This document shows, piece by piece, positions 1 through 14,100 of a stretch of DNA of 64,000 nt. The stretch covers positions 42,439 to 106,438 of the forward strand of contig LUCM01006822.1 of assembly GCA_008360955.1 (NCBI GenBank), read 5' to 3'. Within the stretch, counting starts at the first letter, position 1, and every line of letters begins with the position of its first letter. Both the position numbers and the translations under genes were made by a program. This DNA comes from Fasciolopsis buskii (lineage: Eukaryota > Platyhelminthes > Trematoda > Plagiorchiida > Fasciolidae). The notes beneath the pieces are model-generated. The model searched no databases and had not been told where the DNA came from. It saw only the letters and a program-made list of their open reading frames with translations.

Positions 1-1050
1 GGCATGTAATACTATGAGGTGCGTAAATCCGTGAGACGTCAGGTGACTAGGAGTGTGAGAAATAACCGGGAGCGATTGTGGACAGGGGAGTGGAGAGAAA
101 TGGAAAAGGCAGTGCTTATCGGGAACAATCGAGACCTTTACCTGGTTGGTAGAAACACTTGTCAATGGAAGCTGAAGGTGAATGAGGTGACTAACGCATC
201 GGAAAGTTTAGTGATTCACTCTGAAGAGTGCTGGGTGGAACGCTGAGCTTAACACTAGGGAAAGTTAAGTTGACGCAATGCCATAGTTGCTTTCAACCTC
301 TGTCTGCAAGTGAACCAATGCAGGTGGATACTATGCCTGACAGAAATAAAGGTGATGAGGAGATAGGTTTTATTAAAAGGTACAGTGCAGCTAGACCAGG
401 TGGAAGGTCGCCATCCTTGTTTAAGGTCTATGGGAAAGTGGTAACATCGGAGTCGACGAAGTTCGTGGGATCAGTCTGGTTAAGAGAAGAGATTCCTAAC
501 TTCTGATATGATTCAATGGTTATGCTGATTTACAAGAATGATGAAACATGCTCATGCGAAACCACGGAGGAATCAGTTCGATAAGCAAAGCATCCAAACC
601 GATTGCGATTATAATCATAATCCTCCGCCGATTATTTGGTACTCTTGACAGGGAGTATGCACAAAAATCAATCTGGTTTCGATTCCGATTGGGGTTATGA
701 TAATCAAATTTTCGTTTTGCACTAAATCTTAGAACATGGACACATGTTTCGTAGACCCACGGTTTCTACATCTGTTGATCGGAAATCGGTGGTCGGTTTA
801 GTCGATCGTGCAGTTCTGTGGCGCTGACTCTCGTTGAAATGTGTGCCAGAGAAATTCATTTTGCTCATCCAATCACTGTATGCGAACAACCGAAGCCGAG
901 TTTGTGCCTACGGTGATGTCTTGACTGCAAATTTGCATCATTCCTGCAAGTGACAAACGCTTTAGTACATGCAAGTCGGTTGCTCTAGTGGTTATGGAAA
1001 CTTCCCCCCCCGTCCCCCCTTCAATAACCAACTGAAACAATGCTATGGAA
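1..1050 (+). mobile_element. RTE-like LINE fragment: linker and N-terminal RT
   Basis: Two frames (19-246 and 228-506) read like the linker and fingers of an RTE-type reverse transcriptase. One has VRRQVTRSVRNNRERLW with MEKAVLIGNNRDLYLVGR. The next has GFIKRYSAARPGGRSPSLFK and VWLREEIPNF. Further decayed RT similarity continues, in several frames, to SRVCAYGDVLTANLHHSC near 885-955. Stops and frameshifts make it inactive. The element enters from outside the window; the 3' limit is approximate. Confidence 0.7.
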
Positions 1051-3929
1051 AGAATTTTGCCTAAACCTCTGAATGTTCATTATTTTCGTCTCGTTCCAAA
1101 ATTTTCGGTCCACAACATTTAAGTAGCACTTCGAAAACAAGTATTTTAGCCGAGTTTACTTTGGCCAACACATTTCCTTCTGTCGACGAGCCAAACTAAC
1201 CGAGAAAGAACGGTAGGACGCATCTGTGTTGATAAAGCGGAGAAGGGAAATTGCCCACTCTGTTCACATTGTCTCATGACATATTTACGTAAATACTGGT
1301 TCCAAAGATAATGATCTCAGTACCTTCGTATCTATAGTTTTTGGATGGTCGTTTTGTAGCGCACTAAGCCAGACGGGGAGCGATAAGAACTATCTTTTAC
1401 GTCACCTCGTTCAGTAGGTGGTCACTGTTTTCACGTATTCCCTAATAAGTCTGCTTGTGTGTATCATACTTTGCCTCTAGTCTTTCCTAGTACAATCTAG
1501 TCAGACACGTGCTGGTCGAACGAGACACAAACGGTCTGATTTGAATAAATTTAGTAAGAACAAATCAGAATCACTTATTCATTGTGCCTTATTACCGAGC
1601 AATTGAAAGCACAGGAATTATCCGTAGCCTACACAAGGTCACATTACTTCCGCATTCCTGAATCAAATCCCGTTACCCGGAGTTTGAGTGTCGATATCAC
1701 AGAAATGTCGTTTGCTCAACTTAGTCGTAGCCAAATGGCTGGATTAGGAGGGTATTGGGACTGAGAAAGTTCGGAAAACAGCTTCCTTTAGGAACCAGTC
1801 AAAACTAAAGTGAAATAATCTAAAATAACAAAAAATCTATGAGAAGTAAACTGGTTTCAGAATGACAAAAGCATCAAACGTGTTGCTGTAATCAGGTGTG
1901 AGTGGACAAGCAACAGACACTGAGTGTGTAACCGAAAACCGTGGACCTTAACCAAGATGTACAAGGAGCGAAACAAACTCCTCAGCTCATTATAATGCTT
2001 ATCTTCCAACTTTGCGTAGGTTGTCGCGCCGTTAGACATTGCATAGCACTAATGTCCGACAGTCGTTAGGCAGAGTATGGGAAACTTTGTTTACAACCAC
2101 AAAGATGTTTCAACAATTGTACCGTAGTCAACATTATTTCATATGAAATGAAAACGTGAATTTGTTTTCCGTTATACGTGCTGTCTCGTCGAACTTCTGT
2201 TTGGACACGAGGCTTTGTATTGCCATAGGAACAATGGGCAATTCTGACCGCAGCTCGGCAGCACATCACGAGCTGAACTGTTTCACATGGTAAAAGCCAG
2301 GGTTAGCGTTACTGTTTCACAGACGGAATTTTCGAAACGCTAGCTGTTCCAGTGATCGGTGAATGAACTCCGCACATATTGTTCCTATCTTACTTGCGAT
2401 TTCGCAATTCAAGGAAAACGACCTGAAATTCATGTTCCAGATTTAGATGTTTGTGAAGCATACTTGGCTGCACAAGTTTCATCAATAACAGTCTTCTGGA
2501 CAAAAATTAGAATATTCCTGAGTAACCCTTACCGGTCACAAACGTGATAAACAAGTACCAGAAAGATGACAGGAAAACACTTTAATTCATACATTCCAGG
2601 TGAATTTGAAATTGTGGGCGGTTCTGAAATTTTGTCATTTGCCCTTCTTGTCTCTTTTGACGCACTTTTCGTTCGCGACGGTATGTCTTTGCATTTACCA
2701 GTGGCGTTGAAACTCGTTGTTTGACAATAATCAAGAGACCACTGGGGTCCAAATTGAACACTGTCGAGGTTTCATCATTGAATTTATTGCTTACCGTTAT
2801 CAGACCCACCTAGAACTCTCTGTTCATTTATTTCTTAGGGATCAACTAAGAAGGGGATTGATATGGAGTATACCACTCCGGGGGATGTGGGAACACCCCT
2901 CATACCGTGTTCTTTCAGTATTGTGAAGTAGTGCCAAAGTATAGACAACTGGCAGGCGGAAGCTCTAGGTTGTACATTTTACCAAGACAAAATCCCTGCA
3001 TCATCCTTTCTATTTGGAACCTTAGAGGCCTTCGTTCTACCGGTATAGGTACCATGAGATGTCACTAGTGATCGCGGGTTAGATTTGGTTGACGGAAATA
3101 TAACTGGGAAGGCGAGAAACAAAATTGACCGCATTACGAAGGTCCAAATAAGCTATTCGTCTGATTGTTTTCAATGTTCGTAAACCATAAGAGATACGAT
3201 AAAAAGCTGCCCCAGCGTGTCTCCGAAAATCGCACTGCTGTTCGAAGCCCAGCTGCAACCTCAGTCTTTCACATAACTGGTCGTCTCAAGTAATCCGGTT
3301 GCAACAATTTAGCGCTAAATTAAGAAAGACTGATCGGACAGATTTGGAAAAAGCGCCATCCTACCAGCTGGTGGTTGTGTCGATTTGTTAGAGGCAACAG
3401 ATCCTGTTATCAAAATCATAGGTGATATTGCGTCCGAGCTGCAGGTTGCCAACACCCTCCGGTCAATTATTCGAGATATTCGTTCTTCCGTATAGCTCCT
3501 CGCCTTACTATTCTGCAGTCGATCTTCACTATTTCTCGTTCTTTTTCCCGTTAAGTAGATGATACAATGAGGTCGCAAGCAAAACCAGAGCACAATGGTG
3601 CAAGGTTTGTGGTTGTGCAAACTGGAAACCAATGCTTGGTCAGGACATGCTTTGGAGTCGGGATCGATGGACGAACCGCAGTAGTTCGTTGTATCGAACG
3701 TACGTGCGAACAAGAAGCTGAAGTGGTTTGGTACTAATGTGTATTCTTTTCCATGAGAACCCCTTTGACTATATAAGCTGATTCATTATGAATATTATTT
3801 GCACAAGTCTGTGCAGGTCGTGTGTCACCGGAACCACGATGAAGAAAGAAATTCATGAATGAAAAGAAAATAGACAATGTGCAGAGTTTATCCCACACGA
3901 CACCTCTTCCATTCTCCTTTCCACGCAAT
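1051..3929. other. No recognisable gene or repeat
   Basis: Short unrelated open frames only (for example 1582-1764 plus and 3315-3713 minus). None shows a domain, convincing splice-site pair or repeat partner in this window. A C-rich run occurs near 1005-1020. Confidence 0.5.
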
Positions 3930-3965
3930 GCGCAACACAGTGGGAATCATGATTCCTTGTGGGGT

Positions 3966-4215
3966 TAATACTACCAGGTTGCCCAAACCGAAGTATATGT
4001 TTGGCTTATAGGCCCTACCCGACCTCTTGACCAAGTAGGCTAACTCACAAGGTGGCTGGACGATCTGAGGGTCCGATAGGCCACTAGGGACAGGTGACTG
4101 ATTATTCACTTCACACCCTTTCGGAGAAAGCCAGAAGTCTTGAGCGCCTAGTACGTTCCTTCGCCACAAATACCGGTGAGCTTATAACCGTATGCTTCAT
4201 ATGCTGCCTGTGGTT
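3966..4215 (+). repeat. tRNA-derived SINE-like repeat, copy 1
   Basis: This block matches, in inverted orientation, 20050-20310 over about 250 bp, and more weakly 9300-9640. It carries a pol III A-box-like TGACCAAGTAGG (4028-4039; consensus TRGCNNAGYNGG, one mismatch) and a B-box-like GGTCCGATAGG (4070-4080). In copy 3 the B box reads GGTTCGATAGCC. The A-to-B spacing of about 40 bp fits a tRNA-derived SINE head. Confidence 0.6.
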
Positions 4216-5046
4216 GGTTTGAAACCAAGGTTCAGCCAAATCTTCTCACCCAATTACCAATGACTAGTCAACCAGGTAGAGGGTACCGGGTATTCATCTT
4301 ACTCCTAGTACTTCGGTGAAAACATCTCCACTGCCAAAAGATAGGGCATAGGACTTCCTCAGCAGAGGCTAGGTGAGAAGCATGTCATTTGGGAGCATTT
4401 CTACAGGGGTACAGAGCGAGTAATCAACTTGGGGCCTCAGACACCCATCAATGACCGCAGTAAGATATTTAGAGGCTTTAGAACCAGTAACGAATAGAAG
4501 AGACTCGCGGATAATCCATACGAACCAAGCAGCTGAGAATCAACAGAACTTCGACATTAAGTTACGAATAGTGGATTTGTAGGTCCTAGGAAGCTTAGAT
4601 AGGATAGACTCTGCTGTCATTCTAATCCTGTCTGATACTGATGCGAAAACTCTGAATCTGGCTCAGGAAGCCATTGTTATCTGGACTGTTGTCACTCGTG
4701 ATTCACTTAGATCTCTGTGGTCCTATGATACTGCAGGTTTGTATATATAAGTAAGTGCCAAACAATGTAGTCGTTAACATGAACGACTCCTTAAAATCCC
4801 ATGATAAATCTGCATTATGATACATATCAGACGAATTTGCGGCTTTCCGGTTGAAATGTTGTGCCATTGTACAATTCCACCACAAAAATAAGTTTACTTA
4901 ATCCAGACTTGTTTACCAGTAGAATCGTCGACAGGATTGCAGTTATTGGTGACGAAGCGAGATAATAGTCAGCAAACTCTGTTACAAAGAAAATAACGTG
5001 GAAGGCGTTAGAACCAACTGAAAAGTAAAAACAGTACATTGAGGAA
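4216..5046. other. Intergenic stretch downstream of RPA2
   Basis: Possible SINE tail up to about 4330, then no gene or repeat that I can identify. Confidence 0.4.
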
Positions 5047-5052
5047 TTTAAT
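5047..5052 (-). promoter_or_regulatory. Putative RPA2 polyadenylation signal ATTAAA
   Basis: ATTAAA (minus strand) lies about 65 nt after the RPA2 stop codon. It is the commonest variant of AATAAA and the first plausible signal downstream, implying a 3' UTR of under about 100 nt. Confidence 0.5.
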
Positions 5053-5115
5053 CTTTTGCAATCTTATAAAAATGAGTCATACGTAAATGGAGTTGTTCCC
5101 ATTTCACAAATAGCA

Positions 5116-5197
5116 TCAGGCCTCGGTTGCCCGGAAGTGATCGTCGTCCACCGTAGAGTAGACGTGACCTTCGGCACTGAGAAAATCGAGGTCCTCA
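5116..5197 (-). CDS. RPA2: RPA2 exon 7 (end of winged helix, stop)
   Basis: This 82-bp terminal exon follows a strong acceptor (CCATTTCTTTTCAG). It supplies the third base of the split Arg codon, then [20 protein letters not shown] and FRATEA, with TGA at 5118-5116. The human ending is [25 protein letters not shown]. This winged helix is the known docking surface for repair partners such as XPA, UNG2 and SMARCAL1. Confidence 0.95.
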
Positions 5198-8100
5198 CTG
5201 AAAAGAAATGGAAGTCAGCGATACTGGGTAACCGTACGGATAAACAATGACGGTATTTCAGTAATGGTAATCGATCTTTAGTCCCATCTTTCAGACGAAT
5301 TTGTGAACCTTTAATGAAACCCGGGAAGATTCTGTGTCTGACCTCTGCGGTACCTCAAAATACGACAGGCCAATTCTTCCTTTCTCGTTCGAATGAAACA
5401 TTGACAGTTGGTACAGCAGTGCAAACTGTAACCAATGGATAGCTCAGATTATCCATCGTTGCGTATCTTAGTCCATCCTTGCTTAGGATCATAGTGAAGG
5501 AGAAACTAGTCAACTGCTGACAACTTATGTACTTATGGCATCCACGAAGACCAATCTAAGGGACCACAAAACAGAACAGCACCAAACCACAGTATACGCT
5601 GAGTCTCTGACACCATAGCAGAAAATACGCGATTACGAACATGTTTTGCGTTGTTTGGATGCTCATGGGCTCATCGACCGATTTTCACTACGTATGCATA
5701 TCCAGACACGCACAGCCGCACTATCCTTGGTATAAGCATAGTTATCCGTATTTTTCGTGCAATGGTTGCGCATGCAGATTCTAGTGCCTTCTGGATTTAT
5801 CAACAAATTTAGCAAGCTACGGAGGGGATATGGATCCTCCACACTGCATCTGCATCCGAAGGTTACCTTTCGAGAATGCTGTTGCGAACAATTTCAAGAA
5901 CCGGTCGACTTACCTCAAGAAATAACTATATTTGGCACTCTCACAAAGATACGTTTTTACAAAGATCATATCGCTTGTGCGTGTTGCGCTTATCATATTA
6001 GAAAAACGTCCTGTAATTTGCTCTAACATGATTTTTCATAAATTCCAGTGCGCATATCGCCATCCGTCACACACTAGATGTTTACTAGTCATTCAAAAAC
6101 TGGACTGTCTCAATAACTGTCAGGTTTATAATTGCAAGTGCTTGCATATAACCGTTAATCTTAGACTGAGGTTTCTTAACTGCACATTTTATCCCGGGTA
6201 GGTTGCTACTGTTCCGATTCCTCAGAGTGCATGAAATCGATTAATCTCCGGCGCGTTTCCTTACATAATTGGTTAGTTGACGGTTGCTCTTGGGAACTTC
6301 AAGCCCGCCGAAACAAAGCCAGTCATTATCTGTTCAACTCCTCATCTTTACATTGTTCCATGTAGCCACGTCGGTTCATTCTATGATTGGATTTTGAGAC
6401 CCTAAGCTCATAGTAGAAAAAACTGAACGGATAGTAGACAGTTCTTTGATATGCAAAATAAAAGCGGAGTAAATGATAGCTTCCACTTGCATTGAACGGT
6501 GGAAGTTTTGAAAGAAGCTAATGTTTTGAGAGTGAGCGACAGTTACAAGGAAAAAAACACCGAGTGATGAAATCGGCACACCCTTATGGTTCATTTAAGG
6601 ACATGACTAGAACAGCATCATATTAAAGTCCAAAACAACCATTTACAAGCAGATACGTTTGTAACTGTGAAAATCACGGTGAGAAACGCTGCTGCACGTT
6701 GAAATGTTTTGAGTGCTGAACATGTCATTCTTTCCCACATTTGGTGTTTATGCACTGAAAAAAGATGAAGCCCTAGCGACAAAGAAGAGCTTACGTTGCA
6801 CAATACGGGCTTCTCGGACTCAGTTATTTTATATTTTCTTGTGAACCTTTCTTCAACTTTTGTCAATGATTTGATGTGGTGTGCGCCACCATTATGAAAT
6901 TCTGACTTGATTAAAATGCAACATTTTGACCAGATTCCTTAACTGGACAAAACTCTTGTCATGATGCTTCTTTGACTACCACGTATTGGGGAAAGTTCAC
7001 AACAAATGTTTGCCATAACCGCGTAGAACCAAATAACCGATAGACAGACGTTGGTCTAGCATCGGTCACCCTAAAAGAGCCAGTGGTAAGCATCCTAGAT
7101 CCGCCGGGGTAGAGGACAATTTTCCGGCACGCGGTTCGTTACCACAATTAACCCATCGAGATTTTACGTGGTTTTGTTCCACTCCACACTTCCGGGTCAT
7201 GGCTGTCAGTCATCTTTCCAGTGCAATAGGCTCTAGAGCCTATGAAGTATACCTCTTGCATTGCACCCATGATTCAACCATATAAAAACAGTGGATTTTT
7301 CGTCACGGAGACATTTACCCCAGGGAATATGCATACACACACACACACACACACACCAATTACGGAATCATTGGGCCGTTCAGAACACTGATGAAAGAGC
7401 CTACCTCTTTGATTCCCAGTTCACGGTAATTGACCACAATCACGAATTTACGCTTCGTAAAGGCACCGGCAACTCATGGCCTGAGTTCAGGTCAATGGCT
7501 AACAGATTCCCGCCTACAATTCGCATCGAGATGATTGCAGGGATTATTAAATAAAAAGATCATCAAATTGGGTTTAGCCAGAATAAAATCCAATCGGAAC
7601 GAATGGATCGAACAGATGGGTCCCCAGCAATAGTTACCTATGGTCAACCATTATATCACGCAGATGATTCATTTTACACTAGTAAATTATGATTGCTTGA
7701 AAGCAAAAACCCTTTTCTGGATACCAGGCTGATCAGAGCATACTCTGAATTCATGCCGGCTCAACAATCAACCAAAAGTTCCATGAATTCTATTAAAACA
7801 AAACATCGGTCCGTTAACCGCCACACTAAAACAAAACATCAAACCAAGTGAAGTTTCCCAAGTAACAGAAAATCTGCTCTAGACTCGGCTTCGTACCAGT
7901 TCAACCTTGCATTTCGTTCTTCATGTGCACAAGTTAGGATTGTGGGCTAACTATAATCGATGCAGCCCGGAGAAGCCTAAAACTCACCTGGGCACTCAAG
8001 CGGTACATAAAAGCCCTATGCGCAATCTCACTTTTTCTTCTGCGAAGAGATTCGCGTCCATATTCTACTAATTCCAATTTCAAGTCAATCTGTAAGAGAA

Positions 8101-11100
8101 TGCAAACCGTAGTCAAATCTGCACACTAAGTGCTTGTTGCTCATAATGGTTGTGCGAATAGAAGAGACATAAATCGAGAAATAACAAGTTTCTTGCTTTT
8201 CTGTTTTATCACAGAATCGATGTTATGAACAACAGAATAGCGCTGTATACACGGAAGATTAGCCAGTTCAGAACTGCAGGTTGCTTTGAATGCTTGGGTC
8301 TGCTACAACGAACCAGTTAAATCATATTGTTAATATAGGAAAGGGCATGCTTTACACTTCCAACAGCTCAATGGGCCAGGGAAACTGCCAACCATAAGCC
8401 GGGAAATTGGATTGGCAATAGAACCACATAAGGCCTCAATAGGTCAGATGTGCAAACGAGTCGGGCGACCTTACCATGCCATGCCGGCAATTGGTTATAC
8501 CGTCAGCGGCTAAGCTGAGCATTCCAGTATTGCGGAAGCGATGAACGCGCAAACGGAACAATCACCACTGACGTGTGAGAGAATTTTTTGAATCCCGTTG
8601 TTTGAAATCAAAAATGTGCCTCTCACAGTGTCAATTACATAAAAATTCGTCGTCAAAACTATCATGAACAGGTCTTACTCCGATATTAGAAAATTATCAC
8701 ATCAAATTACACATCTAACGAGAAAAAAAAACAAACCCGCAGAAAGTAACACGAGCCAGGAGGAATTACGTAAAACCAGCAGAAAAAAAACTAAAAAGTG
8801 AGTAACAACTGTTCCGAAGTTTGGTGGCCTCCGTTGATCATTTTATAGCATCTGATTATCGCTTACTAGCCTCTGCCAGACCCGCTTAGGGTTAGTGTTT
8901 GTTTGTAGCTTAACAGCCAAACCATGTAGTTTAAAGACCGAATACCACTGGCTCCTCACAAAGTTTGGCTCTTAAGCTACGGCCTTGACTTTTAAACTGC
9001 AGAATAAGTATGCGATCTCGGCAAATCCATAGAGCATATAGGGCTCAGAATGTGTGAATTATTTGATTCATCCAAGTGAGGTGTTATTTAGCCTGAGTCA
9101 CATGAAGATTCCTCAATCAGATGAAAAGAAACGTATGAACAGTTGGTTTGGTTTCAATAACCTGAACAGCTGATTAGTAGCTACTGGTTATCGTGCAGAC
9201 ACAATGGCCCGAGGTAGGATAGGCACATCTATCTGATATCTCCGTGGTGCATGAGACCAAATCTCGCATCAATTTTCGAGCCTCCACAGGTTAGCTGCTG
9301 TCTCAGGTAGGCGAATGGCCGACACTCTCCGTCGGATTAATTGACCTTTGGCGGTTAGACTAGTGGAGATGGATGAACCCCATCTCCAAACCATCCACGG
9401 CATACGAAAAATGGCTCTACAATCATCGGTAACTGTGGCAGAGGGCTATACGTGGCATTCAATGTCTGGCCCCTTAAGAAGTGTATGAACTGAGCAATTC
9501 TTGACCAGTTCCCAGTGAATTGCGAAGTCCTCGAATCGTCCAACTACCCTGAAGGTTAGAACGCTAGGTCAAAGGCTGGGGGTGGGGTACCTAACGCCTT
9601 TGGTTTGGGCAATCGATCGATATCAACCCAATATGCGGACCATTGATCCCGAAGGACAATCAATGATGCGTGAGGACTAGAAGAGACGGCAAATGTGAGA
9701 TTAACTTTATACTATTCATTCCTCTTCCTGTCTCGCCTACGACTTTCCTCCGTCCCAAGGTTCCGAGGATGCAGATTTGTGCTGTATGTACTGGCTTTAC
9801 CAAAACCCATGGAACAAACGCCACATGAACACTTTCCGCTCCGATATACAACAGTAAAAAGAAAAAAATAATTCAGTTTGTAATACCATTGTTCTGCGAG
9901 AAGTGGCGGAGTCACACAACAATAAACCGTAAGATATGGAGTCACTCGGCAAGCAAACATGCTAGAAATCCAATCGATATCTCATTTAAGCCAACGCACG
10001 TTTGTCTCATCCGCGACGTATTGCGGAATCGCCAGAGAGCACAAACTGGGATTTATTCACAACAATTTGACCTATGTATTGCTAGAAACAGCATCTATGA
10101 ACACTGGCAGCGGAGGGGGCGGCCGATGTCTCTTACATTTTGAAGTCATTTTGGCATGGCGTCTAGCAACTACAATGTGAAATTACATATACATGTATAA
10201 AGTAATTTCATTGGAGTTGCTGTACGCTAAGTCATACACATAAGGCTGCCATGTGAACAGATGCCACAATGAGACTGCATCTTGATGTAGTGTGAAGGCT
10301 TGCGTGTCCCCAACACTCAACGAACCGTACAGAATGGCTAATCTACAGCCAAAGATTCAACCACGTCTGGGAGGTCAATGGATAGGAGCCTGACGACGCA
10401 GTCTCCCGGTATTTCAACTTGGGGGTTGGTTTCAGCCGGTACTTCAGTCGAAATAATGAGTGGAAGAATAATGGATTCAAGTGGATGAACTCAGCTCGAG
10501 CTGTGAGACAACACGGAGTGGGAAGACTAAATTGGCCCTTTTAGACATGATCCCGGTTAACAGTCGCTTGTGCACCTTGAGACTGCAAGGATCAGTCGGC
10601 GTTCGGAAGAATAGCTGCATCAAGCTCAGCTTACTTGTCATTTCGGTATACGCCCCAACAGAATGCAGCATTGACATGCAAAAAATGAGTTTTGCGACGA
10701 ACTCGTGACCGTTGTTCAGAAGAGCAAAGAGTCTGACAGTGGAGTGATGGCAGGTGATTTTTATGCACAAGTTGAAAAACTGAATGTATCGGAAGCTTGT
10801 TTAGGTGAGCGCTGCGCTTTGCCTTGCCAGGGAACAGAACGGGGACAGACTCCTTTAATTTTGTGCAGACGACTGTTTCCTACACAGTTCACGCCAAACG
10901 GCGGGATGGGTAGTCTGAGTCAAGTGGGCCATATCGCAATAAGTTACTGTTGGCGTGCTTCTGTCCAGAACTGTAGATCCTACTGGTGGTCCACGTAGGT
11001 TGAATTGGACCATGCATTAGTTTAAATGCTCAACGGCCCTCGACGCAGACCGGAAGCCCGGTTGGGCGTAGGACGTCTGTGTGACAAAAAATATCAGACG

Positions 11101-14100
11101 AACTAAGAGCCTCAGCGAGAAGCAATGTGGATGAGAGCTGGAACCAGCTAAAGCAGGCGAGGCATTGAGCAGTAGGTTTTGCCTGTGCTGCTAAATCCAA
11201 CGTGCATCATGGACACCCGATCTCGCAAACTACGCTGACCTTAATGGAGTAACAATGTCCGCTTCCTAACAGTAAGGAAGTAGTTTAGATGTGGCAACAG
11301 GTGCAGCGTCCATTGGCGAAAAGCCTTATGAATGACCGTGAAAAATTGGTGGGTCAAGATGTTTGAGGAAATAGGACTAGCAGCTGCTTCAGGCAACAGT
11401 CGAACACTGGTTAAGCTTAAACGGTATGCCGATGGCCGGCGAAATTTGAGTAGTGGAATCGTGTGCGGTAGAAATGGAGAGCATATCCATGGTAGACGGC
11501 GAAACTCGACCGCTGCGAGGAGAACACCAAAGATTGGATGCGCGTTAACGTAGTTGGCCGGCGACCACCGCTGCGAATCCCTGGGAGATATCTCTTGAAC
11601 CTCCCAAAGGAAGTGGAAGTAGAGTCGAATAGTCGACTGGTGAAGAAATTAAAGCGCCCGGTCGCGACGAACTTACCCCAGTTTTTTTTCAAACTGGGTG
11701 AGGAAAACGGATCAAAAGCACTTACCTTGGTTCGCGTTCGTCGGTTAGAGGTTTTCGACCACCGAAGTCTACGTAGAATCTCTGGGATTGGATGGAGTGA
11801 CCGGGTGAGTAATATAGAGGTCAAGAATCTAGTACTAGGTGTTGGCTCTCAGAATAAATTGTTTCAGCGTATGAAACTTAGTAGACTACGCTGGTTGGCT
11901 CACGTGTTGCGTATGACGAACACTCGTCTGCCATACCGTGCCCTATTTTGTTCCTCCTAAAGAATGGAAGAAGCCATGTGGAGGTCGGCAGATGAAGTGG
12001 CAATGTGGAATGAGGAAATGTACAGCCAACTTAGGTAAAGTAGGTGTCTCACGCCTTCGTGGTTGGGGTCCGAAAGACTCGTCGACTTGCTGGCTGGAGA
12101 CACTGAAGGATATGGCAGTGAACCGTGAAGAATGGCAATCATTTTCAATCGAATCAGAATGATTGAAAGAGTGCCTTTGTACAGTTAGACTGTGTTCGGT
12201 GTGCTGGCTGCAGCAGCGTCTTATCTTATCTCGCCGATGAAGATCCAATCCCTGTTCCCCTTGGATATACACTCTCTTATAGAAACATGTATTTCTGGCT
12301 TGCCTTGCTGTTTAACGCTGAACGACGGTGACAATGATGATGAAGAGAACATAGGCAGTAGAAGTTCCATAGTTTTGAAGTCCGGAGGAAAGAAAGGAGA
12401 GTAAAAAGTAGAAGTACGACACCCAATTGGAGAGAATTGGTAAGGATGACTATGTGTTTGTGTATGGGATGAGTAGAGAAAAGTTACCGGAAGAGGAGCT
12501 GCTGAGGTAAGCTCCGAAGAACGAAAAGCAAAATAGCAACGTTAGGAAAGAAATCGCAACACAACCGCATGGCGATGGTCTATTGAGTGCTGACTGGACG
12601 TTAGGTGAAGGTCTTTTGTCAACCGGATGATCTTTTGTCGAACCCGATCAAGAGAAAGGGAAGTGGATAAAGCCCCATCTCACACGTGGTTGCAATATTT
12701 TAGTGTGAGACGGATCTGCGTCGTATGCAGCAGAGAAGAACGAGATGGAGTGAAAAAACGTCTAACGCGAAACAGAAAACCGACTCTGCTCGCAGCGCAA
12801 GAAACAAGTTCAGAAAATAAGAGTTGGTGACATCTAATGAGAAAAGTCGAATATACAAAAGTTGTGCAGAAGACTGAAGAAACTGGTGAGCAGAATGAAT
12901 GTGGAAGTTGAGCCAACATCCCCATCGTTCAGCGTTGTAACTGTTATGTTGCTGAGTTTGGTTGGTCTATACACACACTGAAGCACAAGACGCAAGTACT
13001 AGCGTCGCACGATAGCACAGAAGCACACAGCCTCTGGTTTAGTAGGACATGAACACACACAGAGGTCGGAGATACAATAGTTCGAGCTCAAGACTCAAAG
13101 CCCGTATTCGTACAACGCATGGGATGGAACTGCTGTTCGCTTGAACAAACAGCCACACAGAACAGAAAAGAGACGCGGAATACGAACAGCTAGCCCAGCC
13201 CGCTAGCGGAAGAGAGAAGACGAACACAGAGTACTGCCGCGCGTTTATTGGTGACCCGCCATTACAAGTCAGAATTCAAGTGAGCTCTATTATTTATATA
13301 CTATTGTTGGGTGGCCTTGATTGATATGTGGACTAGCCAATCACAGAACGAGTTTTTACGAATCTTTTCGCGGACATATAAAAATCTTCAACCGCGCAAT
13401 ATTTAAAATAACGTCAATTTCGAAATACTGAGAGAAGGGCAAGTTTTTTTGGAAAATTAACAACAGAAATAAAATCTGCGGCACCAAAAACCCTAGAACG
13501 GTCACCGACCATAACAGTACCAGCACGACAAACCCCACTCACCGTTATCTTTCTCGCGATGCGAAATGTTACTAGTGTTAAAATGAATATGGTAGACATG
13601 GAGTAGATCTGCACGGGTGGGAAAAGAAAAGAATATCGTACCAACTAGCATACGAGATACGCACATTGATTTTTAACCATTCTGATTCCACAGAAAATGA
13701 CATGAACTTCACAAATCGCCGTTTGCTGTGATCTATAGGCAACTTTTCGAAGAATCTTCTGGATACCAACTACGGAGACGTGGTACCTATATTACCTACG
13801 GTCGCTGTACATTTTCTCATTCCACGCTGGCGCGTCATTTTCTAACCCGTACGTCACTTCTTCCACCGAAAACAGGGCACGGTGCGATAGACTAGTGTTC
13901 ACCAAAAGCAATACGTTAAAAAACCAACGAAGTCTACTGACCCGGTTCGCTTTCACAGAGTATTTTCTGACCTGGTATCCAATGCGATATTCCTACCACG
14001 TAAATCTCTTAATTTGTCGTTCCATGAAATTTCGGCGATGCCACACAGACATTGACGAGCAAGAACCCCCTCAAGCGGCGAACATTTTCAGCAAACAAAC

